This document shows positions 32,766 through 42,620 of a DNA stretch of 64,000 bases, in pieces. Under the pieces are notes generated by a model. That model saw only the letters and a program-made list of their open reading frames with translations. It ran no database searches and was not told the origin of the DNA. The translations under genes and the position numbers were made by a program. Position 1 is the stretch's first letter, and each line of letters starts with the position of its first letter. The DNA comes from Leclercia adecarboxylata (GTDB taxonomy: Bacteria; Pseudomonadota; Gammaproteobacteria; Enterobacterales; Enterobacteriaceae). The DNA lies in assembly GCF_006874705.1 (NCBI RefSeq), contig NZ_CP035382.1:1736001-1800000 (forward strand), written 5' to 3'.

Positions 32766-34235
32766 ATGACTTTTCGCCATTGTGTGGCAGTCGATTTAGG
32801 CGCATCCAGCGGCCGCGTCATGCTGGCCACCTGGGACTGTAACCAGCGCACGCTTTCGCTTCGTGAAATGCACCGTTTTGCTAACTGCCTGCAAAAGCAG
32901 GATGGCTTCGATACCTGGGATATTGACGCTCTGGAGACGGAGATCCGTACCGGCCTGGCCAACGTCTGCAATGAAGGCATTCTCATTGACAGCATTGGCA
33001 TTGATACCTGGGGCGTTGACTACGTGCTGCTTAACCGCCACGGCGAGCGCGTCGGCCTGCCAGTCTCCTATCGTGATAACCGTACCGATGGCGTGATGGC
33101 GCATGCTATTGCCCAGCTTGGCAAAGAGACCATTTACGGGCGCAGCGGCATCCAGTTCCTGCCCTTTAACACGCTGTACCAGCTGCGCGCGCTGGTTGAG
33201 CAACAGCCGGACCTGGCCGCCAGCGTGGCGCACGCGCTGCTGATCCCGGACTATTTCAGCTATCGCCTGACCGGCAACATGAACTGGGAATATACCAACG
33301 CGACCACCACCCAACTGGTTAATATCAACTCGGATAACTGGGATGAAAAGCTGCTGAACTGGACCGGCGCCTCGCCCGCCTGGTTTGGCACACCAACCCA
33401 TCCGGGTAATGTGATCGGTCAGTGGCTTTGCCCGCAGGGCAATCACATTCCGGTGGTCGCGGTGGCAAGCCACGATACTGCCAGCGCGGTCATCGCCTCT
33501 CCGCTTGCCAGTAAAGACGCCGCCTATCTCTCCTCCGGCACCTGGTCGCTGATGGGCTTTGAGAGCAAGACTCCGTACACCAGCGATGCGGCAATGGCGG
33601 CGAACATCACCAATGAAGGCGGCGCCGAAGGCCGCTACCGGGTGCTGAAAAACATCATGGGCCTGTGGCTGCTGCAGCGGGTGCTGAAAGAGCAAAACAT
33701 TACCGACCTGCCTGCGCTGATCGCCGAGACCGAAAAGCTGACGGCCTGCACGTTCCTGATCAACCCAAACGACGACCGCTTTATCAATCCGGCGCACATG
33801 AGCGCTGAGATCCAGGCCGCCTGCTTCGAGGCCGGACACCCGGTTCCTTCCCGCCCGGCCGAACTGGCGCGCTGCATTTTCGACAGCCTTGCCCTGCTGT
33901 ATGCCGACATTCTGCACGAACTGGCTGACCTGCGCGGTAAGCCGTTCAGCCAGCTGCATATCGTCGGGGGCGGTTGCCAGAACCAGCTGCTCAACCAGCT
34001 TTGTGCCGATGCCTGCGGTATTACCGTAGTGGCGGGCCCGGTCGAGGCTTCTACCCTCGGCAATATCGGCATTCAGCTGATGACCCTGGACGAGCTGACC
34101 AGCGTGGACGATTTCCGTTCGGTGGTATCGGCGAATTACGGCCTGACCACCTTCACACCCAATCCCTGCCATGAAATTGCCCGCTACCGGGCGCAGTTTC
34201 AGCAAAAACGACTGACTAAGGAGCTTTGCGCATGA
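32766..34235 (+). CDS. rhaB: L-rhamnulokinase
   Basis: FGGY-family kinase phosphorylating L-rhamnulose at O1. The ATG giving [19 protein letters not shown] follows AAGAAGGA; 489 residues, as in E. coli. The long upstream open frame to 32610 lies in the promoter and is rejected. ATPase motifs: VDLGASSGR near the N-terminus and [14 protein letters not shown] in the C-terminal half. Its stop overlaps the rhaA start (ATGA). Confidence 0.97.
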   Translation: MTFRHCVAVDLGASSGRVMLATWDCNQRTLSLREMHRFANCLQKQDGFDTWDIDALETEIRTGLANVCNEGILIDSIGIDTWGVDYVLLNRHGERVGLPVSYRDNRTDGVMAHAIAQLGKETIYGRSGIQFLPFNTLYQLRALVEQQPDLAASVAHALLIPDYFSYRLTGNMNWEYTNATTTQLVNINSDNWDEKLLNWTGASPAWFGTPTHPGNVIGQWLCPQGNHIPVVAVASHDTASAVIASPLASKDAAYLSSGTWSLMGFESKTPYTSDAAMAANITNEGGAEGRYRVLKNIMGLWLLQRVLKEQNITDLPALIAETEKLTACTFLINPNDDRFINPAHMSAEIQAACFEAGHPVPSRPAELARCIFDSLALLYADILHELADLRGKPFSQLHIVGGGCQNQLLNQLCADACGITVVAGPVEASTLGNIGIQLMTLDELTSVDDFRSVVSANYGLTTFTPNPCHEIARYRAQFQQKRLTKELCA

Positions 34236-35491
34236 CCACTCAACTTGAACAAGCCTGGGAACTGGCTAAACAGCGTTTCGCCGCCGTGGGCGTGGATGTC
34301 GAGGAGGCTCTGCGTCAGCTCGACCGTCTGCCCGTCTCTATGCACTGCTGGCAGGGCGATGACGTCGCCGGTTTTGAGAATCCGGGCGGCGCGCTGACCG
34401 GCGGTATTCAGGCCACCGGTAACTATCCGGGCAAGGCGCGTAACGCCGCCGAACTGCGGGCAGATCTGGAGCTGGCCCTGAGCCTGATCCCGGGGCCAAA
34501 ACGCCTGAACCTGCACGCCATCTATCTGGAGTCCGACACGCCGGTCGATCGCAATGCCATCAAGCCGGAACATTTTAAGAATTGGGTCGAGTGGGCCAAA
34601 GCCAAAAAGCTGGGACTCGATTTTAACCCCTCCTGCTTCTCGCATCCCCTGAGCGCCGACGGCTTTACCCTCGCCCATGCCGATGACGAGATCCGTCAGT
34701 TCTGGATCGACCACGTGAAGGCCAGCCGTCGCGTGTCGGCGTACTTTGGCGAGCAGCTGGGCACCCCGTCGGTGATGAACATCTGGATCCCGGACGGGAT
34801 GAAAGACATTACCGTTGACCGCCTCGCCCCGCGTCAGCGCCTGCTGGCCGCGCTGGATGAAGCGATCAGCGAAAAGCTGGACCCGGCGCACCACATCGAC
34901 GCCGTGGAGAGCAAGCTGTTCGGCATTGGCGCCGAGAGCTACACCGTGGGTTCCAACGAGTTCTACATGGGCTACGCCACCAGCCGTCAGACCGCGCTGT
35001 GCCTGGATGCGGGACACTTCCATCCCACCGAAGTGATCTCCGACAAAATTTCCGCCGCGATGCTGTATGTGCCGCACCTGCTGCTGCACGTCAGCCGTCC
35101 GGTGCGCTGGGACAGCGACCACGTGGTGCTGCTGGATGACGAAACCCAGGCCATCGCCAGCGAGATCGTCCGCCATGACCTGTTTGACCGGGTGCATATC
35201 GGCCTCGACTTCTTCGATGCCTCCATCAACCGCATTGCGGCCTGGGTTATCGGCACCCGCAACATGAAGAAAGCCCTGCTGCGCGCCCTGCTGGAGCCGA
35301 CCTCCGAGCTGCGCGCGCTGGAAGCCGCAGGGGATTACACCGCACGTCTGGCACTGCTGGAGGAGCAAAAATCACTGCCGTGGCAGGCGGTATGGGAAAT
35401 GTACTGCCAGCGCAACGACGCCCCGGCGGGCAGCCAGTGGCTGGATACCGTGCGGGCGTATGAGCAGGACGTATTAGCTAATCGTAAGTAA
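34232..35491 (+). CDS. rhaA: L-rhamnose isomerase
   Basis: Metal-dependent TIM-barrel enzyme converting L-rhamnose to L-rhamnulose. The ATG giving [20 protein letters not shown] yields 419 residues, as in E. coli; an upstream in-frame TTG at 34226 is not needed. Conserved segments include [33 protein letters not shown] and [11 protein letters not shown], which hold the metal and substrate residues. Coupled to rhaB by a 4-bp overlap; followed by a BIME before rhaD. Confidence 0.97.
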   Translation: MTTQLEQAWELAKQRFAAVGVDVEEALRQLDRLPVSMHCWQGDDVAGFENPGGALTGGIQATGNYPGKARNAAELRADLELALSLIPGPKRLNLHAIYLESDTPVDRNAIKPEHFKNWVEWAKAKKLGLDFNPSCFSHPLSADGFTLAHADDEIRQFWIDHVKASRRVSAYFGEQLGTPSVMNIWIPDGMKDITVDRLAPRQRLLAALDEAISEKLDPAHHIDAVESKLFGIGAESYTVGSNEFYMGYATSRQTALCLDAGHFHPTEVISDKISAAMLYVPHLLLHVSRPVRWDSDHVVLLDDETQAIASEIVRHDLFDRVHIGLDFFDASINRIAAWVIGTRNMKKALLRALLEPTSELRALEAAGDYTARLALLEEQKSLPWQAVWEMYCQRNDAPAGSQWLDTVRAYEQDVLANRK

Positions 35492-35498
35492 AGACATT

Positions 35499-35568
35499 GC
35501 CCGGCGGCGCTTCGCTTGCCGGGCCTACGGGTAAAAGTAGGCCGGGTCAGCGCAGCGCCACCCGGCAT
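35499..35568. repeat. BIME between rhaA and rhaD
   Basis: Two opposed REP units: GCCCGGCGGCGCTTCGCTTG with CCGGGCCTAC, then GTAGGCCGGGTCAGCG with GCGCCACCCGGCA. They fill the 95-bp gap inside the operon and probably stabilise upstream mRNA and lower rhaD expression relative to rhaBA. Confidence 0.85.
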
Positions 35569-35586
35569 TTTCAAAGGAAACACAGA

Positions 35587-36417
35587 ATGCAGACCATCAC
35601 CCAATCCTGGTTCGTTCAGGGCATGATCAAAGCCACCTCCGACGCCTGGCTGAAAGGCTGGGACGAGCGCAACGGCGGCAACCTGACGCTGCGCCTGGAT
35701 GACGCGGATATTGAACCCTTTGCCGCCGACTTCCATCAGAAGCCGCGCTATATCGCCCTGAGCCAGCCGATGCCGCTGCTCGCCAACACGCCGTTTATCG
35801 TCACCGGTTCCGGCAAATTCTTCCGCAACGTGCAGCTCGATCCCACCGCGAATTTAGGGGTGGTAAAAGTGGACAGCGACGGCGCGGGCTACCACATTCT
35901 TTGGGGACTGACGGACGAAGCGGTGCCAACCTCTGAGCTGCCGGCCCACTTCCTCTCCCACTGCGAACGTATCAAGGCCACCAGTGGGAAAGATCGCGTG
36001 ATCATGCACTGCCACGCCACCAACCTGATCGCCCTGACCTTCGTCCTGGAGAACAACACTGACGTTATTACCCGTCAGCTGTGGGAAGGCAGCACCGAGT
36101 GCCTGGTGGTATTCCCGGATGGCGTGGGCATTCTGCCGTGGATGGTGCCGGGTACCGACGAGATCGGCGCAGCCACGGCGATTGAGATGCAAAAACACTC
36201 TCTGGTGCTGTGGCCGTTCCACGGCGTGTTCGGCAGCGGCCCGACGCTCGATGAAACCTTTGGTCTGATCGACACCGCCGAGAAGTCTGCCGAAGTGTTG
36301 GTAAAAGTGTATTCGATGGGTGGCATGAAGCAGACCATCACCCGGGAAGAACTGATTGCGCTGGGCAAACGCTTTGGCGTTAACCCTGTGCAGTCGGCGT
36401 TAGATCTGTACAAATAA
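35587..36417 (+). CDS. rhaD: L-rhamnulose-1-phosphate aldolase
   Basis: Class II zinc aldolase splitting L-rhamnulose 1-phosphate into dihydroxyacetone phosphate and L-lactaldehyde. The ATG giving [19 protein letters not shown] follows AAAGGAAAC; 276 residues (E. coli 274). Zinc ligands are in VIMHCHATN (two His) and the later LWPFHGVFG His; the catalytic Glu region is in the middle. The upstream frame extension to 35497 crosses the REP element and is rejected. Confidence 0.97.
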   Translation: MQTITQSWFVQGMIKATSDAWLKGWDERNGGNLTLRLDDADIEPFAADFHQKPRYIALSQPMPLLANTPFIVTGSGKFFRNVQLDPTANLGVVKVDSDGAGYHILWGLTDEAVPTSELPAHFLSHCERIKATSGKDRVIMHCHATNLIALTFVLENNTDVITRQLWEGSTECLVVFPDGVGILPWMVPGTDEIGAATAIEMQKHSLVLWPFHGVFGSGPTLDETFGLIDTAEKSAEVLVKVYSMGGMKQTITREELIALGKRFGVNPVQSALDLYK

Positions 36418-36425
36418 GAACATCG

Positions 36426-36449
36426 CGCCCCGCTCACTGAGACGGGGCG
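36426..36449 (+). other. Hairpin between rhaD and the ABC importer genes
   Basis: CGCCCCG, 10-base loop, CGGGGCG with no T-run. It is in the 85-bp gap after rhaD and is better read as an mRNA-stabilising or attenuating hairpin than a full terminator. No separate CRP/RhaS site is visible in this gap. Confidence 0.6.
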
Positions 36450-36502
36450 AAGCTACACCTGCAATCCCTACACAAATCACCTCATTAAGTGGAGTAAAAG
36501 CA

Positions 36503-37489
36503 ATGAAAATAAAGACAAGCTTGATCCTCACCGTTGCCGCCCTGGCGTTGTCCGGTTCTGCTTTAGCTGAAGTGAAAATCGCCCTGGTGGCGAAATCCTT
36601 AGGTAACGGCTTCTTTGAAGCGGCAAACGTGGGTGCCCAGGAGGCAGCCAAAGAGTTAGGTGATGTCAAAGTGATCTATACCGGGCCGACCACCACCACC
36701 GCCGAAGCGCAGATCGAAGTGCTGAACGGGTTGATCGCCCAGGGTGTGGATGCGATCGCTATCTCCGCTAACGATCCCGATGCCGTGGTGCCGGTGCTGA
36801 AAAAAGCGATGCAGCGCGGGATTAAAGTGGTGTCATGGGACTCCGGCGTGGCGAAAGCCGGGCGCCAGATCCACCTCAACCCTTCCAATAACGCGCTGAT
36901 TGGCGAGACGAACGTCAAGCTGGCGGCCGAAGCGCTGAAAGCGCTGAACGTGGAGAAAGGCGACGTGGCGGTGCTGAGCGCCACCCCAACCTCCACCAAC
37001 CAGAACACCTGGATTGCCGAGATGAAAAAGGTGCTGCCGCAGTACCCGTCCGTCAATCTGGTGACCGTGGCCTATGGCGACGATCTGTCGGATAAGAGCT
37101 ACCGCGAAGCGGTCGGCCTGCTGAAAACCTACCCGGATCTGAAAGTGATCGTCTCTCCGTCGTCGGTCGGCATCGTGGCGGCGGCGCAGGCGGTGAAAGA
37201 TCAGGGCAAGATCGGCAAAGTGTACGTCACCGGTCTGGGCCTGCCGTCTGAGATGGCGGGCGCGGTGAAATCCGGTGCCAGCAAGAGCTTCGCCATCTGG
37301 AACCCGATCGACCTTGGGTATGCCGCCACTTACTTAGCGGATGACCTGGTGAAAGGCACGGCGACCAAAGAAGAAGCCAGCATGGGCAAACTGGGCAAAG
37401 TGAAGCTGGATGCCGACGGCAGCGGCGCGATGGCTGAGCCGTTTGTTTACGATGCCAGCAACATTGATAAGTTCTCGAAAATCTTCTGA
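36503..37489 (+). CDS. Rhamnose-type ABC importer, periplasmic binding protein
   Basis: Sugar-binding protein of the ribose/xylose type (peripla_BP_4). It has 328 residues with a signal peptide ending GSALA-EVK (residue 22). It resembles the rhamnose-binding protein of Rhizobium (called RhaS there, a name avoided here because of the activator). Conserved ligand-pocket segments include KSLGNGFFEAANVGAQEAA and ISANDPDAVVPVL, and WDSGVAKAGRQIHLNPSN. It starts the importer gene set directly behind rhaD and reads in the same direction, so rhamnose is the likely ligand by context; autoinducer-2-type binding proteins are the main alternative. Confidence 0.85.
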   Translation: MKIKTSLILTVAALALSGSALAEVKIALVAKSLGNGFFEAANVGAQEAAKELGDVKVIYTGPTTTTAEAQIEVLNGLIAQGVDAIAISANDPDAVVPVLKKAMQRGIKVVSWDSGVAKAGRQIHLNPSNNALIGETNVKLAAEALKALNVEKGDVAVLSATPTSTNQNTWIAEMKKVLPQYPSVNLVTVAYGDDLSDKSYREAVGLLKTYPDLKVIVSPSSVGIVAAAQAVKDQGKIGKVYVTGLGLPSEMAGAVKSGASKSFAIWNPIDLGYAATYLADDLVKGTATKEEASMGKLGKVKLDADGSGAMAEPFVYDASNIDKFSKIF

Positions 37490-37544
37490 TTCCTTCTCCC
37501 TCTCCCCTCTCCCGAGGGGAGAGGAGATCAAATGGAGAACTATC

Positions 37545-39047
37545 ATGACCCCATTGCTTCAACTTAAAGGCATCACCAAGGTTTTCCCCGGTGTGCGCGC
37601 CCTTGAGAACGTGCAGCTTGAACTCTGGCCCGGCAAAGTCACCGCCCTGATCGGTGAAAACGGCGCGGGTAAATCGACGCTGGTCAAAGTGATGACCGGC
37701 ATCTACCAGCCCGACGAGGGCGAGATCCTCTACAAAGCCATTCCTATCCACCTGCCGACGCCCGATTCGGCGCACAAGGTAGGCATTACCGCAATTCACC
37801 AGGAGACCGTGCTGTTCGATGAGCTGTCGGTCACCGAAAATATTTTTGTCGGTCAGTACCTCTATAAAGGCATTTTCAAAAAACTCGACTGGCCGGAGAT
37901 GCACCGCCGGGCGCAGGCGATCCTCACCCGTCTGGAGGTGCAGATCGACCCACGCGCGACGCTGAAAACCCTGAGCATCGCCCAGCGGCATATGGTGGCG
38001 ATTGCCCGGGCGCTGTCGTTTGACGCCCAGGTGGTGATCCTCGATGAACCCACCGCCGCCCTGTCGCAGCATGAAATTCTTGAGTTCTATCAGATCGTCG
38101 AACGCCTGAAACAGGAGGGGAAAGCGATCCTGTTTATCTCGCACAAGTTCGACGAGATTTTTGAGCTGGCGGATCACTACACCATCCTGCGCGACGGCGT
38201 GTTTGTTGGTGCTGGAGCCATCAACGACATCACCGAAGAGCGGATGGTGGCGATGATGGTCGGCCGCGCCATTACCCAGACCTTCCCGAAAGTGGCGTGC
38301 GAAAAAGGCGACACCGTGCTGGAGGTGAAAAATCTCTGCCATCCCACCGAGTTCGCGAATATCTCCTTTAGCCTGCGCAAAGGCGAGATCCTCGGCTTCT
38401 ATGGGCTGGTGGGGGCCGGGCGTACCGAGCTGATGCAGGCGCTCTCCGGCGTCTCGCGTCCCTCCTCCGGCAGCATCGTGCTGAACGGTAAAGAACAGCA
38501 TTTCCGCCAGCCGGCGGACGCCATCCGGGCCGGGATTGTCTGCGTGCCGGAAGAGCGCCAGAAGCAGGGGGCGATTATCGAGCTGTCGATTGCGCAGAAC
38601 ATCAGTCTGCCGCAGCTCAGCAAGCTCAACGCCAGCGGGGTGCTGAATGACGATCGCGAGTGGCAGCTGGCGGATGAATATGCCAAACGCCTGCAGGTGA
38701 AAGCCTTTAGCTGGAAACAGGCGGTGGAAACGCTCTCCGGCGGCAACCAGCAGAAAGTGGTGATCGGCAAATGGCTGGCGACCCAACCGGACGTCATTAT
38801 CCTCGATGAGCCGACCAAAGGGATCGATATCGGCTCCAAAGCGGCAGTGCATCAGTTTATGTCTGAGCTGGTTGGTCAGGGCCTGGCGGTGATCATGGTC
38901 TCCTCCGAACTGCCGGAAGTGATGGGCATGGCCGACCGCATTATCGTCATGCATGAAGGATTAATGGTGGCGGAATATCAGGCGGGAGGCGCGACGGCCG
39001 AAACCATCGTCAGCGCCGCCAGCGGTGCCAGACAGGAGGCCGCATAA
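37545..39047 (+). CDS. Rhamnose-type ABC importer, dual ATP-binding protein
   Basis: Sugar ABC ATPase with two fused nucleotide-binding domains, 500 residues. N-terminal domain: Walker A GENGAGKST (about 38-46), signature LSIAQRHMVAIAR, Walker B VVILDEPTAAL. C-terminal domain: degenerate Walker A GLVGAGRTEL, signature LSGGNQQK, Walker B VIILDEPTKGID. The ATG giving MTPLLQLKG follows AATGGAGAAC; the longer frame from 37410 overlaps the binding-protein gene and is rejected. Ends 1 bp inside the next gene (TAATG). A CTCTCC/GGAGAG palindrome precedes the gene. Confidence 0.88.
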   Translation: MTPLLQLKGITKVFPGVRALENVQLELWPGKVTALIGENGAGKSTLVKVMTGIYQPDEGEILYKAIPIHLPTPDSAHKVGITAIHQETVLFDELSVTENIFVGQYLYKGIFKKLDWPEMHRRAQAILTRLEVQIDPRATLKTLSIAQRHMVAIARALSFDAQVVILDEPTAALSQHEILEFYQIVERLKQEGKAILFISHKFDEIFELADHYTILRDGVFVGAGAINDITEERMVAMMVGRAITQTFPKVACEKGDTVLEVKNLCHPTEFANISFSLRKGEILGFYGLVGAGRTELMQALSGVSRPSSGSIVLNGKEQHFRQPADAIRAGIVCVPEERQKQGAIIELSIAQNISLPQLSKLNASGVLNDDREWQLADEYAKRLQVKAFSWKQAVETLSGGNQQKVVIGKWLATQPDVIILDEPTKGIDIGSKAAVHQFMSELVGQGLAVIMVSSELPEVMGMADRIIVMHEGLMVAEYQAGGATAETIVSAASGARQEAA

Positions 39048-40051
39048 TGGTGCAACAGCTGCTTAAACACCGCGAGGCGCTGCTGGCGGCGGTGATCGTG
39101 CTGATGGCGATCGCCATCGGCACCCGCGTCCCGTCGTTTATCGCCCCGGGCAACCTGGTGGAGATGTTTAACGACACCTCCATTCTGATCATTCTCGCTC
39201 TCGGGCAGATGATGGTGCTGCTCACCAGAGGCATCGACCTGTCGATGGCGGCCAACCTGGCGCTGACCGGGATGATTGTCGCCCTGATTAACTTTAACTA
39301 TCCCGGGGTACCGGTCTGGGCGCTGCTGATCCTGGCCACCGCGCTGGGCCTGGTGATGGGCCTCATAAACGGCCTGCTGGTATGGAAGATGGGCATTCCG
39401 GCGATTGTGGTGACGCTGGGCACCATGAGCATCTATCGCGGGATTATCTTTCTGCTCTCCGGCGGCGGCTGGGTTAACTCCAACCAGATGGGTGCCGACT
39501 TCCTCGGCCTGCCGCGGGCGTCGGTGCTGGGCTTACCGGTGCTGAGCTGGTGCGCCATTGCCGCCCTGCTGTTGGTGGGCTACTTCCTGCGCTACAGCCG
39601 CACCGGGCGGGCGCTCTACACCGCAGGCGGTAACGCGACGGCGGCGTACTACACCGGGATCAACGCGGGCAAAATGCAGTTCGTCAGCTTCTGCCTCTCC
39701 GGGGCACTGGCCGGGTTCTGCGGCTATCTGTGGATCTCCCGCTTTGCGGTGGCCTATGTCGATGTGGCGAACGGCTTTGAGCTGCAGGTGGTGGCGGCCT
39801 GCGTCATCGGCGGCATCAGCACCATGGGCGGCACCGGCCGGGTGCTGGGTTGCCTGTGCGGAGCGCTGTTCCTCGGAGTGATCAACAATGCCCTGCCGGT
39901 GATCGGCGTGTCGCCGTTCTGGCAGATGGCGATCTCCGGGACGGTGATCGTGATTGCGGTACTGCTCAATGAGCGCGGCAACAAACGCAAAGGACGGCTG
40001 ATCCTGCGTGATGCGGCGCTGGCACGTCAGAAACAGGCGGTAAGATCATGA
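39047..40051 (+). CDS. rhaP: Rhamnose-type ABC importer, permease 1
   Basis: RbsC/BPD_transp_2-family permease, 334 residues, about eight to ten hydrophobic helices. LGQMMVLLTRGIDLSMAANLALTGM and GGISTMGGTGRVLGCLCGALFLGVI are typical; the second contains the loop that contacts the ATPase. It overlaps the ATPase gene by 1 bp and the next permease by 4 bp. The gene order binding protein-ATPase-permease-permease matches rhizobial rhaSTPQ, hence the symbol, by similarity and order only. Confidence 0.82.
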   Translation: MVQQLLKHREALLAAVIVLMAIAIGTRVPSFIAPGNLVEMFNDTSILIILALGQMMVLLTRGIDLSMAANLALTGMIVALINFNYPGVPVWALLILATALGLVMGLINGLLVWKMGIPAIVVTLGTMSIYRGIIFLLSGGGWVNSNQMGADFLGLPRASVLGLPVLSWCAIAALLLVGYFLRYSRTGRALYTAGGNATAAYYTGINAGKMQFVSFCLSGALAGFCGYLWISRFAVAYVDVANGFELQVVAACVIGGISTMGGTGRVLGCLCGALFLGVINNALPVIGVSPFWQMAISGTVIVIAVLLNERGNKRKGRLILRDAALARQKQAVRS

Positions 40052-41052
40052 GTAAAGTAATGACGTCTGAAGAGATTAAAAATACCCCCGCCCCGGCAGG
40101 CATTTTCCAGCGCCTGCTGTGCTGGGAAGGCTTTCTGCTGGCGGTCACCCTGGCGGTGTTCGTGGTTAACGCCCTGGCCTCCCCCTATTTCCTCGATATC
40201 TGGAACCTGTCCGACGCCACGTTCAACTTCACCGAAAAAGCGATCATCGTGCTGCCGATGGCGATGCTGATTATTGCCCGTGAAATTGACCTGTCGGTGG
40301 CCTCCACCATCGCCCTGAGTTCCACGGTGATGGGCTTTTGCGCGGCGGCCGGGCTGGATACCCCGTGGCTGGTCTGCGTCGGCCTGGGGGTTGGCCTGCT
40401 GTGCGGGCTGTTCAACGGCCTGCTGGTGACCCGCTTTAACCTGTCGTCGATTGTCATCACCATCGGCACCATGAGCCTCTATCGCGGCATCACCTACATT
40501 CTGCTGGGCGACCAGGCCCTGAACGCGTACCCGGAGAGCTTCGCCTGGTTTGGTCAGGGGTATGTCTGGGGGGCGCTGTCGTTTGAGTTCACGCTGTTTA
40601 TCGTGCTGGCGGCCGTGTTTGCCTTCGTGCTGCACAAGACCAACTTCGGGCGCCGCACCTATGCCATCGGCAATAACCCGACCGGGGCCTGGTATTCCGG
40701 CATCAACGTCAAGCGTCACAACCTGATCCTATTTGCCCTTGTGGGGCTGATGGCCGGGCTGGCCTCGGTGCTGCTCACCTCGCGTCTGGGCAGTACCCGC
40801 CCGACCATTGCGATGGGCTGGGAGCTGGCGGTGGTGACCATGGCAGTGCTCGGCGGGGTCAATATTCTCGGCGGTTCCGGCAGCATGGTGGGCGTGATTA
40901 TCGCCGCCTTCCTGATGGGGTTGGTCACCTTCGGCCTGAGCCTGCTCAACGTGCCGGGCATCGTAATGTCGGTGATCATCGGCGCGATGCTGATTGTGGT
41001 GATCTCCCTGCCGATCATCACCCGCCGGATTATGCAGCGAAGACGGATCTAA
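40048..41052 (+). CDS. rhaQ: Rhamnose-type ABC importer, permease 2
   Basis: Second RbsC-family permease, 334 residues, presumably pairing with the preceding one as a heterodimer. LIIAREIDLSVASTIALSSTVMG and GGVNILGGSGSMVGVIIAAFLMG are the matching family motifs. Start overlaps the preceding stop (ATGA). A REP-like palindrome follows the stop and precedes fucO. Confidence 0.82.
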   Translation: MSKVMTSEEIKNTPAPAGIFQRLLCWEGFLLAVTLAVFVVNALASPYFLDIWNLSDATFNFTEKAIIVLPMAMLIIAREIDLSVASTIALSSTVMGFCAAAGLDTPWLVCVGLGVGLLCGLFNGLLVTRFNLSSIVITIGTMSLYRGITYILLGDQALNAYPESFAWFGQGYVWGALSFEFTLFIVLAAVFAFVLHKTNFGRRTYAIGNNPTGAWYSGINVKRHNLILFALVGLMAGLASVLLTSRLGSTRPTIAMGWELAVVTMAVLGGVNILGGSGSMVGVIIAAFLMGLVTFGLSLLNVPGIVMSVIIGAMLIVVISLPIITRRIMQRRRI

Positions 41053-41094
41053 ATGCCGGGAGGCGCTGCGTGCAAGCGCAGCGCCGCCGGGCAT
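41053..41094. repeat. REP-like palindrome between rhaQ and fucO
   Basis: TGCCGGGAGGCGCTGCGTGC with a mirror arm GCGCAGCGCCGCCGGGCA forms a long stem in the 71-bp gap. It may stabilise the upstream message. Confidence 0.8.
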
Positions 41095-41123
41095 AAAAAT
41101 CACCGTAATTAAGGAGAATTATC

Positions 41124-42272
41124 ATGAGCTTTATGTTGGCGCTGCCGAAAATCAGCCTGCACGGCGCAGGCGCAATCGGCGATATGGTTAAGCTGGTGGC
41201 AAACAAACAGTGGGGCACCGCGTTGATCGTCACTGACGGTCAGCTGGTGAAAATGGGCCTGCTCGACAGCCTGTTTACCGCCCTCGACGCGCAGCAGATG
41301 TCTTATCACCTGTTCGACGCGGTCTTCCCGAACCCGACCGAAGAACTGGTGCAGCAGGGCTATGCCGCGTATCAGGACGCGCACTGTGATTACATCATTG
41401 CCTTCGGCGGCGGCAGCCCGATCGATACCGCGAAAGCGATTAAGATTCTCACCGCTAACCCGGGTCCGTCTACCGCCTATTCCGGCGTCGGCAAGGTGAT
41501 CAACGCTGGCGTGCCGCTGGTGGCCATCAATACCACCGCAGGCACGGCGGCAGAGATGACCAGCAATGCGGTGATCATCGACTCCACGCGTCAGGTGAAA
41601 GAGGTGATTATCGACCCGAACATCATTCCGGATATCGCCGTGGATGACGCCAGCGTGATGCTCGACATTCCGGCTTCCGTCACCGCCGCCACCGGAATGG
41701 ATGCCCTGACCCACGCCATCGAAGCCTATGTCTCCGTCGGCGCCCATCCGCTGACCGACGCCAATGCGCTGGAGGCCATTCGCCTGATCGCCCACTGGCT
41801 GCCGGAAGCGGTGGACAACGGCCACAATATTGTCGCGCGCGAGCAGATGGCCTTCGGCCAGTATCTGGCCGGCATGGCCTTTAACAGCGCCGGGCTCGGG
41901 CTGGTGCACGCTTTGGCCCACCAGCCGGGGGCCACGCACAACCTGCCGCACGGTGTATGCAACGCCATCCTGCTGCCGATCATCGAGAACTTTAACCGCC
42001 CGAACGCCGTGGAACGCTTTGCCCGCGTGGCGCAGGCGATGGGCGTCGATACCCGTGACATGAGCGACGAAGCGGCCAGCATGGCGGCTATCAACGCTAT
42101 CCGTGCCCTGAGCACCCGCGTCGGGATCCCGTCCGGCTTCAGCAAGCTCGGCGTCACCAAAGCCGATATCGAAGGCTGGCTCGACAAAGCCCTCGCCGAC
42201 CCGTGCGCCCCCTGCAACCCGCGCAGCGCCAGCCGCGACGAAGTGCGCGAACTCTATCTGGAGGCATTATGA
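41124..42272 (+). CDS. fucO: Lactaldehyde reductase (1,2-propanediol oxidoreductase)
   Basis: Iron-dependent group III alcohol dehydrogenase reducing L-lactaldehyde, the product of RhaD, to L-1,2-propanediol with NADH. It has 382 residues. NAD motif [13 protein letters not shown] (about residues 94-106); Fe ligands in [13 protein letters not shown] (Asp/His) and [17 protein letters not shown] (two His). In E. coli fucO belongs to the fucose regulon; here it sits inside the rhamnose operon and overlaps rhaM by 4 bp. Confidence 0.93.
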   Translation: MSFMLALPKISLHGAGAIGDMVKLVANKQWGTALIVTDGQLVKMGLLDSLFTALDAQQMSYHLFDAVFPNPTEELVQQGYAAYQDAHCDYIIAFGGGSPIDTAKAIKILTANPGPSTAYSGVGKVINAGVPLVAINTTAGTAAEMTSNAVIIDSTRQVKEVIIDPNIIPDIAVDDASVMLDIPASVTAATGMDALTHAIEAYVSVGAHPLTDANALEAIRLIAHWLPEAVDNGHNIVAREQMAFGQYLAGMAFNSAGLGLVHALAHQPGATHNLPHGVCNAILLPIIENFNRPNAVERFARVAQAMGVDTRDMSDEAASMAAINAIRALSTRVGIPSGFSKLGVTKADIEGWLDKALADPCAPCNPRSASRDEVRELYLEAL

Positions 42273-42583
42273 TCCGCAAAGCCTTTGTAATGCAGGTGAA
42301 CCCTGATGCACACGAGGAGTATGAGCGTCGCCACAACCCGATCTGGCCCGAGCTGGAAGCGGTGCTGAAAGACCACGGCGCGCACCACTACGCCATTTAT
42401 CTGGATAAGACCCGCAACCTGCTGTTTGCCACGGTGGAGATTGAATCGGAAGAGCGCTGGAACGCGGTAGCGAACACCGATGTCTGCCAGCGCTGGTGGA
42501 AATATATGGGGGAAGTGATGCCGTCTAACCCGGACAACAGCCCGGTGAGTACCGGGCTGAAAGAGGTGTTTTATTTAGCATAA
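42269..42583 (+). CDS. rhaM: L-rhamnose mutarotase
   Basis: Interconverts alpha and beta anomers of L-rhamnose. The ATG overlapping the fucO stop gives [20 protein letters not shown] and 104 residues, as in E. coli; the frame extending upstream to 42203 lies within fucO. The catalytic His22 ([10 protein letters not shown]), and the [10 protein letters not shown] region, are intact. Last gene of the rhamnose series. Confidence 0.96.
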   Translation: MIRKAFVMQVNPDAHEEYERRHNPIWPELEAVLKDHGAHHYAIYLDKTRNLLFATVEIESEERWNAVANTDVCQRWWKYMGEVMPSNPDNSPVSTGLKEVFYLA

Positions 42584-42620
42584 TCATAAGGCAGGTGATG
42601 CAAGTAAGTGTCACCTGCTT

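Noticed and set aside
32796..34205. A 469-codon minus-strand frame over rhaB
   Set aside because: Antisense shadow of the intact rhaB kinase gene; no recognisable domain.
37227..38954. A 575-codon minus-strand frame over the rhamnose ABC genes
   Set aside because: Lies antisense to the binding protein and ATPase genes, whose motifs are intact; composition is that of a shadow.
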